In this document: positions 1 to 10,290 of the stretch, piece by piece
Layout of the letters: each line of letters starts with the position of its first letter
How positions within the stretch are numbered: the stretch's first letter is position 1
Assembly: GCA_033032865.1 (NCBI GenBank)
Contig: JAWHQI010000001.1
Location: 890,001-954,000, forward strand
DNA from: Dactylorhiza incarnata
Lineage: Eukaryota > Streptophyta > Magnoliopsida > Asparagales > Orchidaceae
Reading direction: 5' to 3'
Length of the DNA: 64,000 nt
Notes under the pieces: model-generated
Databases searched by the model: none
Told to the model about the DNA's origin: nothing
Seen by the model: only the letters and a program-made list of their open reading frames with translations
Made by a program: the position numbers and the translations under genes

Positions 1-31
1 TTTCTGCGCTTTATCTCAAGAAATTTTCAAA

Positions 32-1231
32 TTGATATATTGTTTTTCTAGTGCATATAAAGTATGGAAATTTCTTGAAGAATTGTATGATTCTCCATCT
101 ACAGGTATGGAACAAACGCAAGATGTGGAGAACATACAAGATTGCACAAATGTTCAAGAAAGCTCCTCTTATAATGGACCCATGGAGTACACATCAAGTG
201 AAAGAGAAGAAGAAAACTTAACTTTGGAAGAGGAGTGCCAAAACTATGTCAAAGGAACTATATGTTCAAATCTTGCCTCTTCCGATAGCAATATAAGGAA
301 ATCAAATTCTATCTTTTGTACTTCTATTTCTACATTACAATTGCTACAAACTACTAAACGTAAGATTAAGAAATTAAAAAAGGCTAATGCAAAACTATGT
401 TTAGAAAATAAAACTTTAAAAGCAAATGTGAATGTAGAATCCAAAAAAAATGTGTTTGAATCTCCATCATGCTCTTCATTTGAAAACTTCACACCTTGTA
501 TTGATTATAATGAATTAAAAGAAAAATACAAAGTACTTGAAAAGAAAGTTATTTTTGTAAAAGAACAAAATGAAAGATTATGTTTAGAAAATTCATCCTT
601 GAAAAATAATTGTGCTATGTGCAAAACTTATAAAATTGAAATCAAAGAGATGGATGAAACATTTGAAGAATTAAGAAATAATTATCAAACTCATATTGAC
701 TCTATTGTGTCCACTCTTAAAGATAACACAATCGCTTATAATAAAGCTAGACATAATTTCAAAATTAAGAATGATGAATTAAAAACAAAAATCAACTTAC
801 TTATGAAAATTATGAATAAAAATTCACAATACATAAATTCACAATATCAAGTAATATCTCAAAACAAGTTGAATATGAATATGAATATGAAGATCTTGAA
901 TAAACCAAATAATGGGAGTAAGGAACATAAAGCGTTTGTAAATCAAAATCTGATTCACTATCATTTACAAAATCCGTTTTCTCCAAACATAAATTTAAAC
1001 GTTAACAAATTTCCTATACATACCATTTTTGAAAATCATTATGGAAATTTGAAATATAAGAATATGAAACCAAAGTATGAATGGAGACCCAAAATTAAAA
1101 ATGAAACATTAACTCTACTTGAAAGGGTTCATTCATACTCATCTCCCCAAAAATCATCATGCTATATTTGGGTACCCAAAGAAACCATCCCTCATGGTTC
1201 TCTTTGGATACCTAAATCTCATATTCATTAG
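32..1231 (+). CDS. El1 gag polyprotein, C-terminal part (coiled coil)
   Basis: This open frame of about 400 codons is the C-terminal part of a copia gag. Its first residues (YKVWKFLEELYDSP) resemble the end of the gag core (UBN2 type). Acidic and Ser-rich sequence follows, then two Lys/Glu/Leu-rich coiled-coil stretches at about residues 110-145 and 165-270 (KKLKKANAKLCLENKTLKAN; KYKVLEKKVIFVKEQNERL). The C-terminus repeats the WVPK/WIPK motif that ends gag just before protease in related elements (El6 near 29370, El12 near 62430). No CCHC knuckle is visible. The true start lies outside the window, so the listed first ATG is not the native start. Unlike the other gags here it has no internal stop. 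The protein would form the capsid-like particle. Translation ends at the WIPK motif with no protease after it. Confidence 0.7.
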   Translation: MIYCFSSAYKVWKFLEELYDSPSTGMEQTQDVENIQDCTNVQESSSYNGPMEYTSSEREEENLTLEEECQNYVKGTICSNLASSDSNIRKSNSIFCTSISTLQLLQTTKRKIKKLKKANAKLCLENKTLKANVNVESKKNVFESPSCSSFENFTPCIDYNELKEKYKVLEKKVIFVKEQNERLCLENSSLKNNCAMCKTYKIEIKEMDETFEELRNNYQTHIDSIVSTLKDNTIAYNKARHNFKIKNDELKTKINLLMKIMNKNSQYINSQYQVISQNKLNMNMNMKILNKPNNGSKEHKAFVNQNLIHYHLQNPFSPNINLNVNKFPIHTIFENHYGNLKYKNMKPKYEWRPKIKNETLTLLERVHSYSSPQKSSCYIWVPKETIPHGSLWIPKSHIH

Positions 1232-1689
1232 GTATCATACAAATGCATGAAGTAGAAATAATTAAATATGAAATATCATCAACTCTACTTCATGATATGC
1301 TTAAACTTTTTTGATTTTTTTCTTTTTATTTAAACCATCATGTTATTGTCACTTTGTATAACATGTGATATGACTTTCACACATTAAGCCACAAATTCAT
1401 TAATGAATCAAAGTGAATGAAATAGAATAAAAGTCATATCATCTCTCAAGTGACTTATCTATCCTTTTATTTTTAACCTTCTAAATCCATTACCTTTAAA
1501 TGTCTTTTATCATCATTAGAAATTAAATGCTAATGTTTTTTTAAGACTAATAGAATAATTGTCAAAAAAGGATTTAAAGGAAAATTAGGGGTCTTAGGCT
1601 AAATGTATAAAATTCACAAGTAGTTGATTATTTATTTAATATCATTGTGTCATTTGATAGCCTCTAATATGTTTAATCATAATCATAAA

Positions 1690-1960
1690 AAATTTGAAAT
1701 TGATCGCAAAAATCATATGTTTTTATACAAAACCAAAATCGAATTTACAAAAATTTTCGAGATTTTATACCCAAACTTCAAACGATTATAACTTTTGATC
1801 CGCTTGTCAGAATTTAACTTATAATAGCTTTTCGGAATGAGGTCGAGAAGATCTATGCAATGGCAAACCAGCTTTGCTCGTTTGAGTCCATTTTGACCCT
1901 CAAAATTGCCAAAAATCATCTCCATTTAGAAGTTATCTCAGTTTGTTCTTTTTCGAAAAT
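1690..1960 (+). repeat. Block shared with El4 leader
   Basis: This stretch can be aligned by eye with 16722-16950 in the leader of the Ty3 element El4. Both contain ATAACTTTTnATCCGCTTGT, then TCGAGAAG or CTCGAAG, CAATGGnnAAC, and finally CTCCATTTAGAAGTT followed by TCnCAGTTT, in the same order and at similar spacing. The two elements belong to different superfamilies, so recombination or a third shared source is more likely than common descent of the whole elements. No coding function is visible. Confidence 0.6.
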
Positions 1961-4188
1961 TTTTGTGTCAACGGATTGTACATCACAGGTTCCTAAGTAC
2001 CATCCCAATGACCTTAGAATCAACCTTATACTTATTGAAAATAACTCACAATATTAAATCACATCATTCTAGGTCTATGAAAAGTTAGGTTGAACCTCCA
2101 TATCGAATATATGCAAATCTATCATATAATCTTCACATAACATTGCACCTTGTTATCATAACATTTCATCTAGCATCATCACTTACTACAAGTAGAAATC
2201 AATGGCTATGCTAGTTATAACATGGGATATTATGTTAAAGAAAACTAGAATAATGAAACTTGAAAGTCAAGAAAATTATATATATATATATATGTTTTGT
2301 TTAATATTCAAAAATTCAAAGAGAAAATTTACAAAACCTTTCTAAATGACCAAAAATATTTTCTCATTGTTTTTCATTATTTACCTTGCAATCTTTATCT
2401 TTAAAACATTGAAAAAGGATGAGTATGAATTGTTTTTAATACTTCACCTACCTAAATCTAAATGTGATAAAATTAATGCTCATGCAAAATCAAAAGATTG
2501 TATTGCTTTCAACATATAACTTGTGATCATGATTAGTACATGATTCTCTTATGTTTTGCATGTATTTCATTTATATGTCTAAAATTGAAATACTATTATT
2601 GATTACATGAAACATTAACTCTATCAATCTTATGGCATAACATTGCATCAAACTTGTTATTCTAGCATTATCAACTAATAAATATTATCATTCATGCTAG
2701 CTATCAAATAATGCCATAATGAATCAATCTTAAAGAAGAACAATTGAAAGTAAAAACTCATAATAACTATGTTGCTTTAATATCAAATATAATAAGAAAT
2801 TAATCACGCATAAAAGCCATAGTTTATAAATTGATTCCATATAACAAAATGCTTAGGATGTCCATGATTATTCACCCACATTATGTGTCTCACAATAGCG
2901 AGGGTGTAGGGTTGTAGACATTAGATAACCTAATCTCTAAGTCATGTCTTGTCCTTAACCGGGGAGGGTTCTAGTGGGGCCTTGTGAGGCACTGGGGGGA
3001 AAGAGTGCTAGGGTGAGTTTTTGTCTAGTGTTTGCATATGGGACTAACACCCCAACCTACGACATGTGTGCAGCTCCTCATGCCCATTCGTCACTTAGTA
3101 CGGGGCTAGTGTGTAGGCATACAGTTTGGGTATTATAATCTAGGACATTCCTATTTCATATATTTTGCATGCACTCTTTATGATTATATTATTCATGCAT
3201 TCTTGTTTTTAATCGAACATGCTTATTTTGTGTTTTGCATATTTTATCTTCTTTGAACTCTAATGATCTTGTAAAACACAAATATATGAAAACCACGTAA
3301 ATATATAAAAACTATTTTTGAACAAATAAAGCATGCTTGAATAGCCTTCTAACCATTTCCAACGTCTCTGTAATTTCTACCCTAAGAAGGTCTATATATA
3401 TACTATCTATGCCAAAAGAAAATTTTTCAAAAATTCTCAAAAATCGAGTACTATTTTGGCATTAAGTACTTAACGCCAGGCGTTAGCTACTTTGGCCAAA
3501 TTGAATTTCTGATTTTTCCAAAATATTTCTAATATTTTTCTAATGACTTTTTTCTGTTTATTTTCTCATATTTGAAATTATTGTGTTATTAATTTGGTTG
3601 TTTCATTTCAAAATTCAAAAAAAATTCAAATAATTCAAAATGATCAAAAATATGTTTTTGTTATGTGTTTTTGCTTTAACTCCTTACAAAATTATGGTTT
3701 GACTATAAAACTTCACAAGAGTATACATTTGTGTTATTTCGTTTCCAATGGTCAAAATTGATTTTGGCATGCTCACAAGGATTTGCTTCAATGTCTAATT
3801 CTAATTTAAAATTTTCTAAACATTGTTTTATCTTCATGCCTTAACCTTAATCTAATTATGCGCAATGAAATAGTCTATAGATAATTATGTATGATTGCCT
3901 AGCATGCCTCTAAGTATGAGTAATGCTTTATGTTAATCAATGAATTATAAACTCACTATTTTGGTAATCTACATGTGTTCGTAATCTTAGTCTTGCATGA
4001 TTGTGTAGTGTAATAGTTTTAACATATTAATTTGTATGTCTAGATTACCTACATCATCTTTCAAAAATAAATTTCATGCACAATATAGAAGTGTTATTTC
4101 AATAATATTATTGTTTGCAATAACAAGTGAATTCGGAGACCTTCGGCCCAAAATAAAAATCTGAAATAAAAAGCCAAAGATAACTCCA

Positions 4189-4248
4189 CCAAGCACTACT
4201 CACCCTCCTGATAAGTCTTAATGAGCATTGTGAGGTTGAGCACCTTGG
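4189..4248 (+). other. Stem-loop candidate 1 (El1 3' non-coding region)
   Basis: Outer arms CCAAG/CTTGG enclose an inner stem CACCCTC/GAGGTTG (one mismatch) around the loop TGATAAGTCTTAATGAGCAT. The counterpart in El12 (58360-58420, minus strand) keeps the loop and has AACCTC/GAGGTT as inner stem, so the pairing is retained although the arm sequence differs. It probably acts in RNA. The role is unknown. Confidence 0.5.
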
Positions 4249-4354
4249 AAAGAATTGTAAAGTGTCTTGTGCAAACATATTTCTTTTTATCACTTCTATT
4301 TGTACACCAGATCACTAAAAATATAACTTTTATAAAAAAATGCTTATGTGATCC

Positions 4355-4415
4355 CCAAGCAATACTCTGCTCCCTGATAAGTCCTAATGAGCATTGTGTG
4401 GGTGAAGCACCTTGG
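4355..4415 (+). other. Stem-loop candidate 2 (El1 3' non-coding region)
   Basis: This is the second unit, 166 bases after the first. The outer arms are again CCAAG/CTTGG, the inner arms are CCC/GGG, and the loop TGATAAGTCCTAATGAGCAT has one change. It matches 58188-58248 (minus strand) in El12 in both sequence and order. Confidence 0.5.
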
Positions 4416-5199
4416 TAGTTGTATATATTTTATGTGCTTTGAAATTTTATTCTAGATGTGATGTGTGAAAGTAATTATATGAGTACAATCTTAATATTGT
4501 TGTTACTATTTTATTACATATGTCATGTGTTTTGATTATTTCACTTGTATACTTTTATCAAAACACCTTATGCACACATCATTGTTTTTCATAAAGCTTC
4601 TACTCATGAGAATTGGATCCTAATGCAAAATTACACAATTCTCTAAAAACTTAAGTAAAAACACTAGATTGCAATGCATGATTTCTATAATGTTTTCTTT
4701 ACTTGAAATACGAATTGGTCACATTATAGTTATTATCTTTTTGAATATGTTAATTCATGCTTGCTTATTTGTTACGAAAATTTTCAAAGTTAAAATGCTC
4801 AAATGTGAAGAGTCTAGACATATTGTTGGAATGGTCAAACTATAACAAAAATACTACTCTTATTTGTTTTGTTTTTCGCATTTCTCTTTTGATCATGTAC
4901 TTCATTTACCATGGTTTATCATGCTCACTTCTTTGGTCTCTCTTTACTTGTACTTGTCACACAATATTGCATCTCACTTACACAAGTACTACTCTTAAAA
5001 TTAATTTAAAATGGCAAGTGAATATTTTCATTAATGTTCTTTCACGTTTATCATACATTTTTCCGCTGTGCTACTCTCTCCCTTAGCTCGATCATGACTT
5101 ACTTTATGTTTACACAAAACTCTTAATCCTTTCTTAGTTATGTCCCAACTTTTGTCTTCTTTATTATAGTTTTGTTTCACCCACCCTCTTTTGCTAATA

Positions 5200-5330
5200 A
5201 CAAAGGGGGAGAATAAATTGATAAATCGTAATAATTAATGGAGTAGGATTCACTAGATTAAGGGGGAGCATGTATCTAGTATATGGGAGTATACACTAAG
5301 GGGGAGCATTTGTGTAGGGGGAGCACTTTT
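5200..5330 (+). repeat. Repeated polypurine tracts before the El1 3' LTR
   Basis: Four purine tracts of the type AAGGGGGAG occur near 5204, 5261, 5300 and 5316, well upstream of the LTR start at 5459. The tract directly at the LTR is the weaker ATGGGGAAAT. Plus-strand DNA synthesis in retrotransposons starts at such a tract. Extra copies upstream of the 3' LTR are a known Sirevirus trait, and El10 shows the same (48216-48390). Confidence 0.65.
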
Positions 5331-5624
5331 AAATGATCTAAAATTCTTATCATTATCTTATAATTGCTGAGTGTCATATATCTTTATAAAAACACAAATT
5401 CTTTATATATGAATCTGATTTATCTGTATTGGATTTGTTATTATCAAAATGGGGAAATTGTTGGAACATGGTTTTCCGCATCCCTTTGATTTGAGAATAA
5501 CAAATCCTACTTGTATTTGATCTTGTTTCCATTGTGTTTTTAGCATGCAGGTTTGGACAGTTATGACACCAGGTTGCTGAAACAATGGTCTGGCACTAAC
5601 CACAAGCTGAAGGATTGAAAGCTA

Positions 5625-6352
5625 CTTAACACCAGGCGTTAATATTAACGCTGGGCGTTAGCGCTAAATGAAAAGTTGTGTTCGACGAACTGGCGATCGA
5701 CGAAATGAAACCGCTGAGAATGAAAGCTGCAGTTGACGAAATGAAAGTTGCGTTCGACGAACTGGCGATCGACGAAATGAAACCGCTGAGAACGAAAACT
5801 GCGATTGACGAAATGAAAGCTACGTTCGATAAATTGAAAGCTGCATTTGATGAACTTGCGATCGACGAAATGAAACTGCTGAGGACGAAAGCTGCGTTTG
5901 ATGAAATAGGAACTGTGTTCGACGATCTTGCGTTCGACGAAATTGTGGTTGTCGAAAGAAGAAGCCCGTTCGATGAAATGTGTTCGACAAAATTGCGGTC
6001 GACAAAATAAGAAGCTCGTTCGACGAAATGTGTTCGACGAAATTATCTGTTCGACGAATTGGGGTGCCAGCTGATTAAAGATGTAACTCAACGCCAGGCA
6101 TTAGTATTAACGTTGGGCCCTATCCGGTCGACAATTTTAGCAAGGAGAAACCAGTCGTGATTGCAGGAGGAACTTTAGGAATGATTTGCCCAACGCCCCG
6201 CGTTAGCCTTAACGCCGACGTTAGTATTGCCTAAAATAAAACATTTACTAAAGTGCAGAATCTCCTTCCTCTTTTGAAGATCCGAGCCATCAATATGTTG
6301 CTATACATGGTCAACGCCCGACGTTAATACTTAACGCCGGCGTTAGCTCAAA
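5625..6352 (+). repeat. U3 hairpin arrays of the El1 LTR
   Basis: Two kinds of inverted repeat are interleaved upstream of the TATA box. The first is a pair of near-palindromes of the TAACGCC/GGCGTTA type, found at about 5628, 6090, 6190 and 6312. The second is a block of direct and inverted TTCGACGAA/TCGATCGACGAA motifs at 5670-6050, with a unit of about 60 bases repeated (GCGATCGACGAAATGAAACC twice). The open frames that cross this block on both strands are by-products of the repeat. Confidence 0.75.
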
Positions 6353-6353
6353 G

Positions 6354-6363
6354 TCTATAAATT
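6354..6363 (+). promoter_or_regulatory. TATA box of the El1 LTR
   Basis: TCTATAAATT lies just downstream of the last hairpin pair. The solo LTR El11 has CTATAAATAG at the equivalent place (54998). It marks the U3/R boundary region and the probable transcription start about 30 bases further on. Confidence 0.65.
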
Positions 6364-7040
6364 GGATGATTTCGATGTCTCAAAAAACTGATTGCCAAGA
6401 GCCCTATTCTAGAACTTCAGAAACTTTCTGAGGGCCGTATTTCCAGAGAAACACATCTCCCACTCATATTTCAAAAGGAGGAATCAAAGGAGGCTTGGAT
6501 CAACACGCTAACTCAATGCGAAGAATGCACGCTTGGACTTCAATGATCTTCAGCGATTCTTCGGCGTCTCTTTCAGATTACCTCAGAGGGAGTTCTATAT
6601 TTGTATTTTGTATTTGTCCTTTATTTCATATTTTTAATCGGTTCGTGAATTCACCTCGTGTTGGCGACTAGGTCTAGGTAGGACTTTGGGAGGAATTCGC
6701 CTCGTGTTGGCGACTAGGTCTAGGGAGTAGATCTAGGGGGTGCTCGAGGCCTTTCTGGTGATAGATTGGCTAGAGCGGCTTGAGGCCGTATCTGGGGAGA
6801 GATCGGCTAAAGCCAACCGGTTCGTGGGGATATGAGTCAGTATAGAAAACAAAAAGTGTTTTCATATTATTCGCTTCGATTTCAAGCGTCATTGAAATCA
6901 AATTTTGTAATCAATTTTATAAATGATAATCATGTCTTTTCTTGTTTAATAAAATTGATTTCATTTCTAATTTCATTATCTCTTTACTTTTGATTTAACT
7001 TACTTCGACCAAAATATCAAAAGTTTTCTATTAAAGTTTA

Positions 7041-8302
7041 CTGTACTGATTGTGAGCATGATGTTGATAATCATCATCCACGGCTTTCCATCTGGTGTCT
7101 GTCTTCTTTAGTGATGTCTTTGTTTCTGTAGACCCAGTGACTTCATGCCTCCTTGTGGTCATCCTTCCATGAGGTACCCTTGAGATTTTTGGCATGTTCT
7201 TTGCTCCACTTGTGGAGCTCCCATTCTTGATATACCCAAGATTGGATTGACCAACATTCTTATTGGAGGGTGAGATTACCTTCCTCAAGTTAGCCTTCAT
7301 CCCATAGGGTCTGCCTGATCTGTCTTCCTTGAAGCATCCTTGCTTCCTTCTTTGAGTGGAGCAGCAACCATTTACCAGTGGAGGAGAGGTCTCTGGTTTG
7401 GAGGAGCTTGCTACAGGCTTCACTACAAAGGGGAGTTTATCCTCCACCCTTCTAGTGTTGTCAATCTTAGATTTCAGGACTTTTGGGCTGAATTTTGTCC
7501 TTCTTTAGAAGAACCACTTCTCTGGTTAGTGAGCAGCACAGCTCCTTGCTCTAAATCAATGCCTTCAGAGTTTTCCCAAATTTGCTTATCAAGTCAAGGT
7601 TGGAGCTTGCCTTGAAGTCCTTTTGAGTTGACAAAACTCTGCATTCTCTAGATTTAGTTTTTCTGCTTTCTTTGAGAGATCAAGATTTCTTGCCTGAAGA
7701 GAGGAGATCTTTGCATCCTGCTCCTTGCACAGCATCTTGAGCATCTTGACATCTTTTAGAAGATCATTGTATGACTTGGACCAGTCATCATTTCTAGATG
7801 AGCCTGTCTCCGATTCTGAGTCTGAGGTAGAGAGAGGAGCCATTATGCATACCTGTTCAAGTGAGACTTCATCCTGGATTTCTTCCTCTGACTCAGATAG
7901 GACAGTCAGCCCAAACTAAGTCTTCTCTTTTGAGTCTGAACAGCTTGAGTCACTGTCACTCAATGTTCTGATTTTCTTCTTAGCTGCTTTGCTTCTTTCT
8001 TCTTTTAATCCTTCCATAAGGACTGTTAGAGAATCCCACATCTCTTTTGTTGTTATGCAGTGAGCTAGTTTCTGAAATGTTGAGATGTCAACTGCACCAG
8101 CTACAATATCTTTGGCTTCCTTGTCCAAGTTGACAAGGATGATCTCATCTTTAGTCATATTCTTGGACACAGGCTTGGGGACATATGACCCTTCTTGAAC
8201 AATTTGGAACATTCTAGGGTCCATAGCCTCCATGTATATCCTTGCTCTTACTTTCCAAAGGGCAAAGTTCTCCTTAGAGCAAACAGCTATTTTTGATTCC
8301 AT
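7041..8302 (-). pseudogene. El2 gag, broken and truncated
   Basis: The start is ATG at 8302, about 80 bases after the LTR end. The frame opens with MESKIAVCSKENFALWKVRA, a copia gag N-terminus in which the NFALWK segment is typical of the UBN2 family. EMWDSLTVLMEG follows at about residue 100. Stops at 7916-7918 and 7589-7591 interrupt a single frame. Ser/Asp-rich sequence and a coiled coil (about 7600-7760) lie after the core. A basic region (7050-7450) follows, and no CCHC knuckle is seen before the break near 7040. The last residues and the terminal stop come from junction sequence. No particle-forming product is expected. Confidence 0.75.
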
Positions 8303-8369
8303 AGCTATAATGAATGAACACCCAAGGGCAGATCTATTCAAGCTGTTAAGCTTTTCTTTGAACAACCTC

Positions 8370-8383
8370 CCTCTGATACCACT
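8370..8383 (-). other. El2 primer binding site
   Basis: Read on the minus strand, AGTGGTATCAGAGG directly follows the LTR end. TGGTATCAGAG is the standard complement of initiator Met tRNA used by plant copia elements. It fixes the inner LTR boundary at 8384. Confidence 0.8.
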
Positions 8384-8631
8384 TGTTGTTTATTGGGTGT
8401 CAACTTATCACCAAGAGGGGGGGGGGGGGGGGTGAATAGGTTTTACAGATTATTTTATCCCCTTTAGATGTTATTGATTTCTGATTGATAGATCTATAAA
8501 TTATAAAGTACAACACAGAACAGCACATAGTGATCTATAGAGGTTCCTCAAGACCGGGTGTCTTGAGTAGTCATCTTTCCCTCTACGCCTACCTAGCAGT
8601 GTGCTAGGCTCGACAAACTCCGCCAAATCTT

Positions 8632-9035
8632 CAGGCCCGCAAGCCTTATAACACAGACCCGCAAGTCCTACAGCCTAAGCCCGCAAGCCCCTACTGCACC
8701 CGAGCCTGCAAGCTCGACACTCAGGCCCTCAAGCACTACACAACATAGACCCGCAAGTCCTATGCCTACAGCCTAGGCCCGCAAGCCCTTACTGCACCCA
8801 AGCCCTCAAGCTCGACAATATCGGACCTGCAAGTCCACTGCCTAGGCCCTCAAGCCTCACAGCTCTCCAGCCCTCAAGCTAGACGGTGTCGCGCCCACAA
8901 GTCCACTGCCCTGGCCCTCAAGCCTGACAGCTCTCCAGCCCTCAAGCTAGACAAACTCGGACCCGCAAGTCCACTGCCCTGGCCCTCAAGCTTCACAGCT
9001 CTCCATCCCTCAAGCTAGACACTTAGGCCCTCAGA
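8632..9035 (-). repeat. U5 array of El2 (GCCCGCAAG type)
   Basis: About twenty imperfect repeats of 20-40 bases are built on GCCCGCAAG/CCCTCAAGC with AGCTAGACA spacers. They lie downstream of the TATA box on the minus strand, so they would be transcribed. El7 has a comparable but different array (36890-37220). Confidence 0.65.
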
Positions 9036-9375
9036 CCTTACAACAATAAAAGTTTTACAGTAATAAAAAGTGTTTCTTCTGCCGTATGAAGATCGACAAC
9101 TTAGCCTGATGGAGATCAGCTTCTTGAGGTTGAAGAAGATGTTTCTGATTCAGATCTTGAAAGCACAGTTCTTCTTCAATCTCTTTTCTTAGCCTGATGG
9201 GGAGCGGCTTCTTATCAGTCAATGGAGATGACTGATTCTTCTGAGAACACTTGATTCTTGTTCTCTACTTGTTCTTCTTCTTCTCCGCAAAATGTACTGT
9301 TGTATAGAGAAGCAACGACAGGATTCTTTTTCTTTCTTGACTCTCACCTTCTTATTTTTCTAGGGCAACCTCTTA

Positions 9376-9390
9376 TCTCTTTTATAAGAC
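9376..9390 (-). promoter_or_regulatory. TATA box of the El2 LTR
   Basis: On the minus strand GTCTTATAAAAGAG lies between the hairpin region (upstream) and the U5 array (downstream). This is the expected place for an LTR promoter. Confidence 0.55.
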
Positions 9391-9519
9391 TGTGATGATC
9401 CCAACGGTCTTCTGAAAAAGTTCCTTAAGTGTCACACGCCCCATTCCTTAAGAGCACGCGCTGATTGGACAATCAGGCGGCGACATTAAATGCTGACAGC
9501 GCGTCCACAATATTTGAAT

Positions 9520-10290
9520 TCCGTCTTGACGATATTTCCAGCTTCATGCCGATACTGACAGCATTACGACTATATGGATAATATCTCTACGACAGGACTT
9601 TGTCGATGCCTTAGGCCTTGAAGGATCTTCAAGTCGTCTAGCTTCTGCCTCTGATGCTAATATCTCGACGATACGACATATACTGGCGTTTCTGCATATA
9701 CAACGATATGCAATCTCTGGTGTGTCGTCGTGATCTTCTTTCTTGTAGTCTGTCGTCATAATCACTTTGTTATTTCGACGACATGAGTGATATCATGTCG
9801 ACAGACTATGCTTTAGCAACTGCTTGTCTTCAGCTATCCTTCTTCAGTCTTCTCGACGTCACGCCTTCTTTACGACGATGTCATTGGCATCAGTCTTACT
9901 TAGCCTTTTTGACGACACGGATTCTTTGATGATGTCGACGATACTGCATCTTCTCGACGTCATTCCTTCCTTTTGAATCTGTCTCAGTGGTTGGGCTGAT
10001 ATGGATTCCTCTTCTCAGCGGATTCGTCGATCTGTAGAGAAGTTTCTGCGATCGACGAACTGCATTATGCGTTCGACGATCTTCATTCTTTGTGCGACGA
10101 ACAACATTCTGCGTTCGACGAACTTCAGCATTTGCTTCTATCTCGTCTCTGCGTTCGACAAACTTCATTCTTTGTTCGACGAACAGCATTCTGCGTTCGA
10201 TGAACTTCATTCTTTTGTCCTGTCTCTGCGTTCGACGAACTTCATTCTTCGTTCGACGAACAACATTCTGCGTTCAACGAACTCGCCAAG
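9520..10290 (-). repeat. U3 hairpin array of El2
   Basis: Many CGACGATA, GTTCGACGAAC and TCGACGA motifs occur in both orientations in this stretch. Between 10030 and 10290 a unit like CTGCGTTCGACGAACTTCAT recurs with GTTCGACGAAC as its core. The stretch lies upstream of the TATA box on the minus strand. Open frames over it (for example 10001-10429) have low complexity and are not taken as genes. Confidence 0.7.

Larger units (their letters stand above)
1232..5458 (+). other. El1 internal non-coding region in place of pol
   Basis: This is 4.2 kb of AT-rich sequence with stops in all frames and no recognisable pol domain. Three parts can be told apart. Positions 1690-1960 resemble the 5' leader of the Ty3 element El4 (16722-16950). 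Positions 2880-3140 are a more GC-rich stretch of unknown nature. From about 3440 to the LTR the sequence corresponds to the 3' non-coding region of El12 (57152-59400 on the other strand), including a paired stem-loop candidate at 4189-4415. One hairpin motif of the LTR type (TAACGCCAGGCGTTAG) lies near 3471. The short open frames here look like chance. Confidence 0.6.
1..7040 (+). mobile_element. El1: partial Ty1/copia (Sirevirus-like) element without pol
   Basis: This is the right-hand part of a plus-strand copia element. It comprises the C-terminal part of gag (to 1231), a 4.2-kb non-coding internal region, repeated purine tracts (5200-5330) and a 3' LTR from 5459 that breaks off near 7040. 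The LTR start matches the solo LTR at 54554 and the minus-strand LTRs at 57151 and 63802, so these form one family. Protease, integrase, reverse transcriptase and RNase H are not found between gag and the LTR in any frame. The left end lies outside the window. Multiple purine tracts before the LTR and hairpin repeats in U3 are features known from Sireviruses; the lineage call is an inference. Confidence 0.8.
5459..7040 (+). repeat. El1 3' LTR, right end truncated
   Basis: The LTR starts TGTTGGAACATGG and aligns with the solo LTR El11 (54554-55708), including the stretch ending GCGATTCTTCGGCGTCTC and the U5 region with CCTCGTGTTGGCGACTAGG. Compared with El11 it has about 400 extra bases in U3 (5668-6060) filled with TTCGACGAA-type repeats. 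The alignment stops near 7040, before the C-rich tract and terminal ATCCAACA that El11 retains. The break joins directly to El2 gag. Confidence 0.85.

Noticed and set aside
4757..5086. 109-codon hydrophobic frame in El1
   Set aside because: AT-rich non-coding sequence before the LTR; hydrophobic residues are expected from T-rich codons. No counterpart in El12.
5645..6091. Overlapping open frames of 110-148 codons on both strands
   Set aside because: They are translations of TTCGACGAA-type repeats in the El1 LTR and have no independent support.
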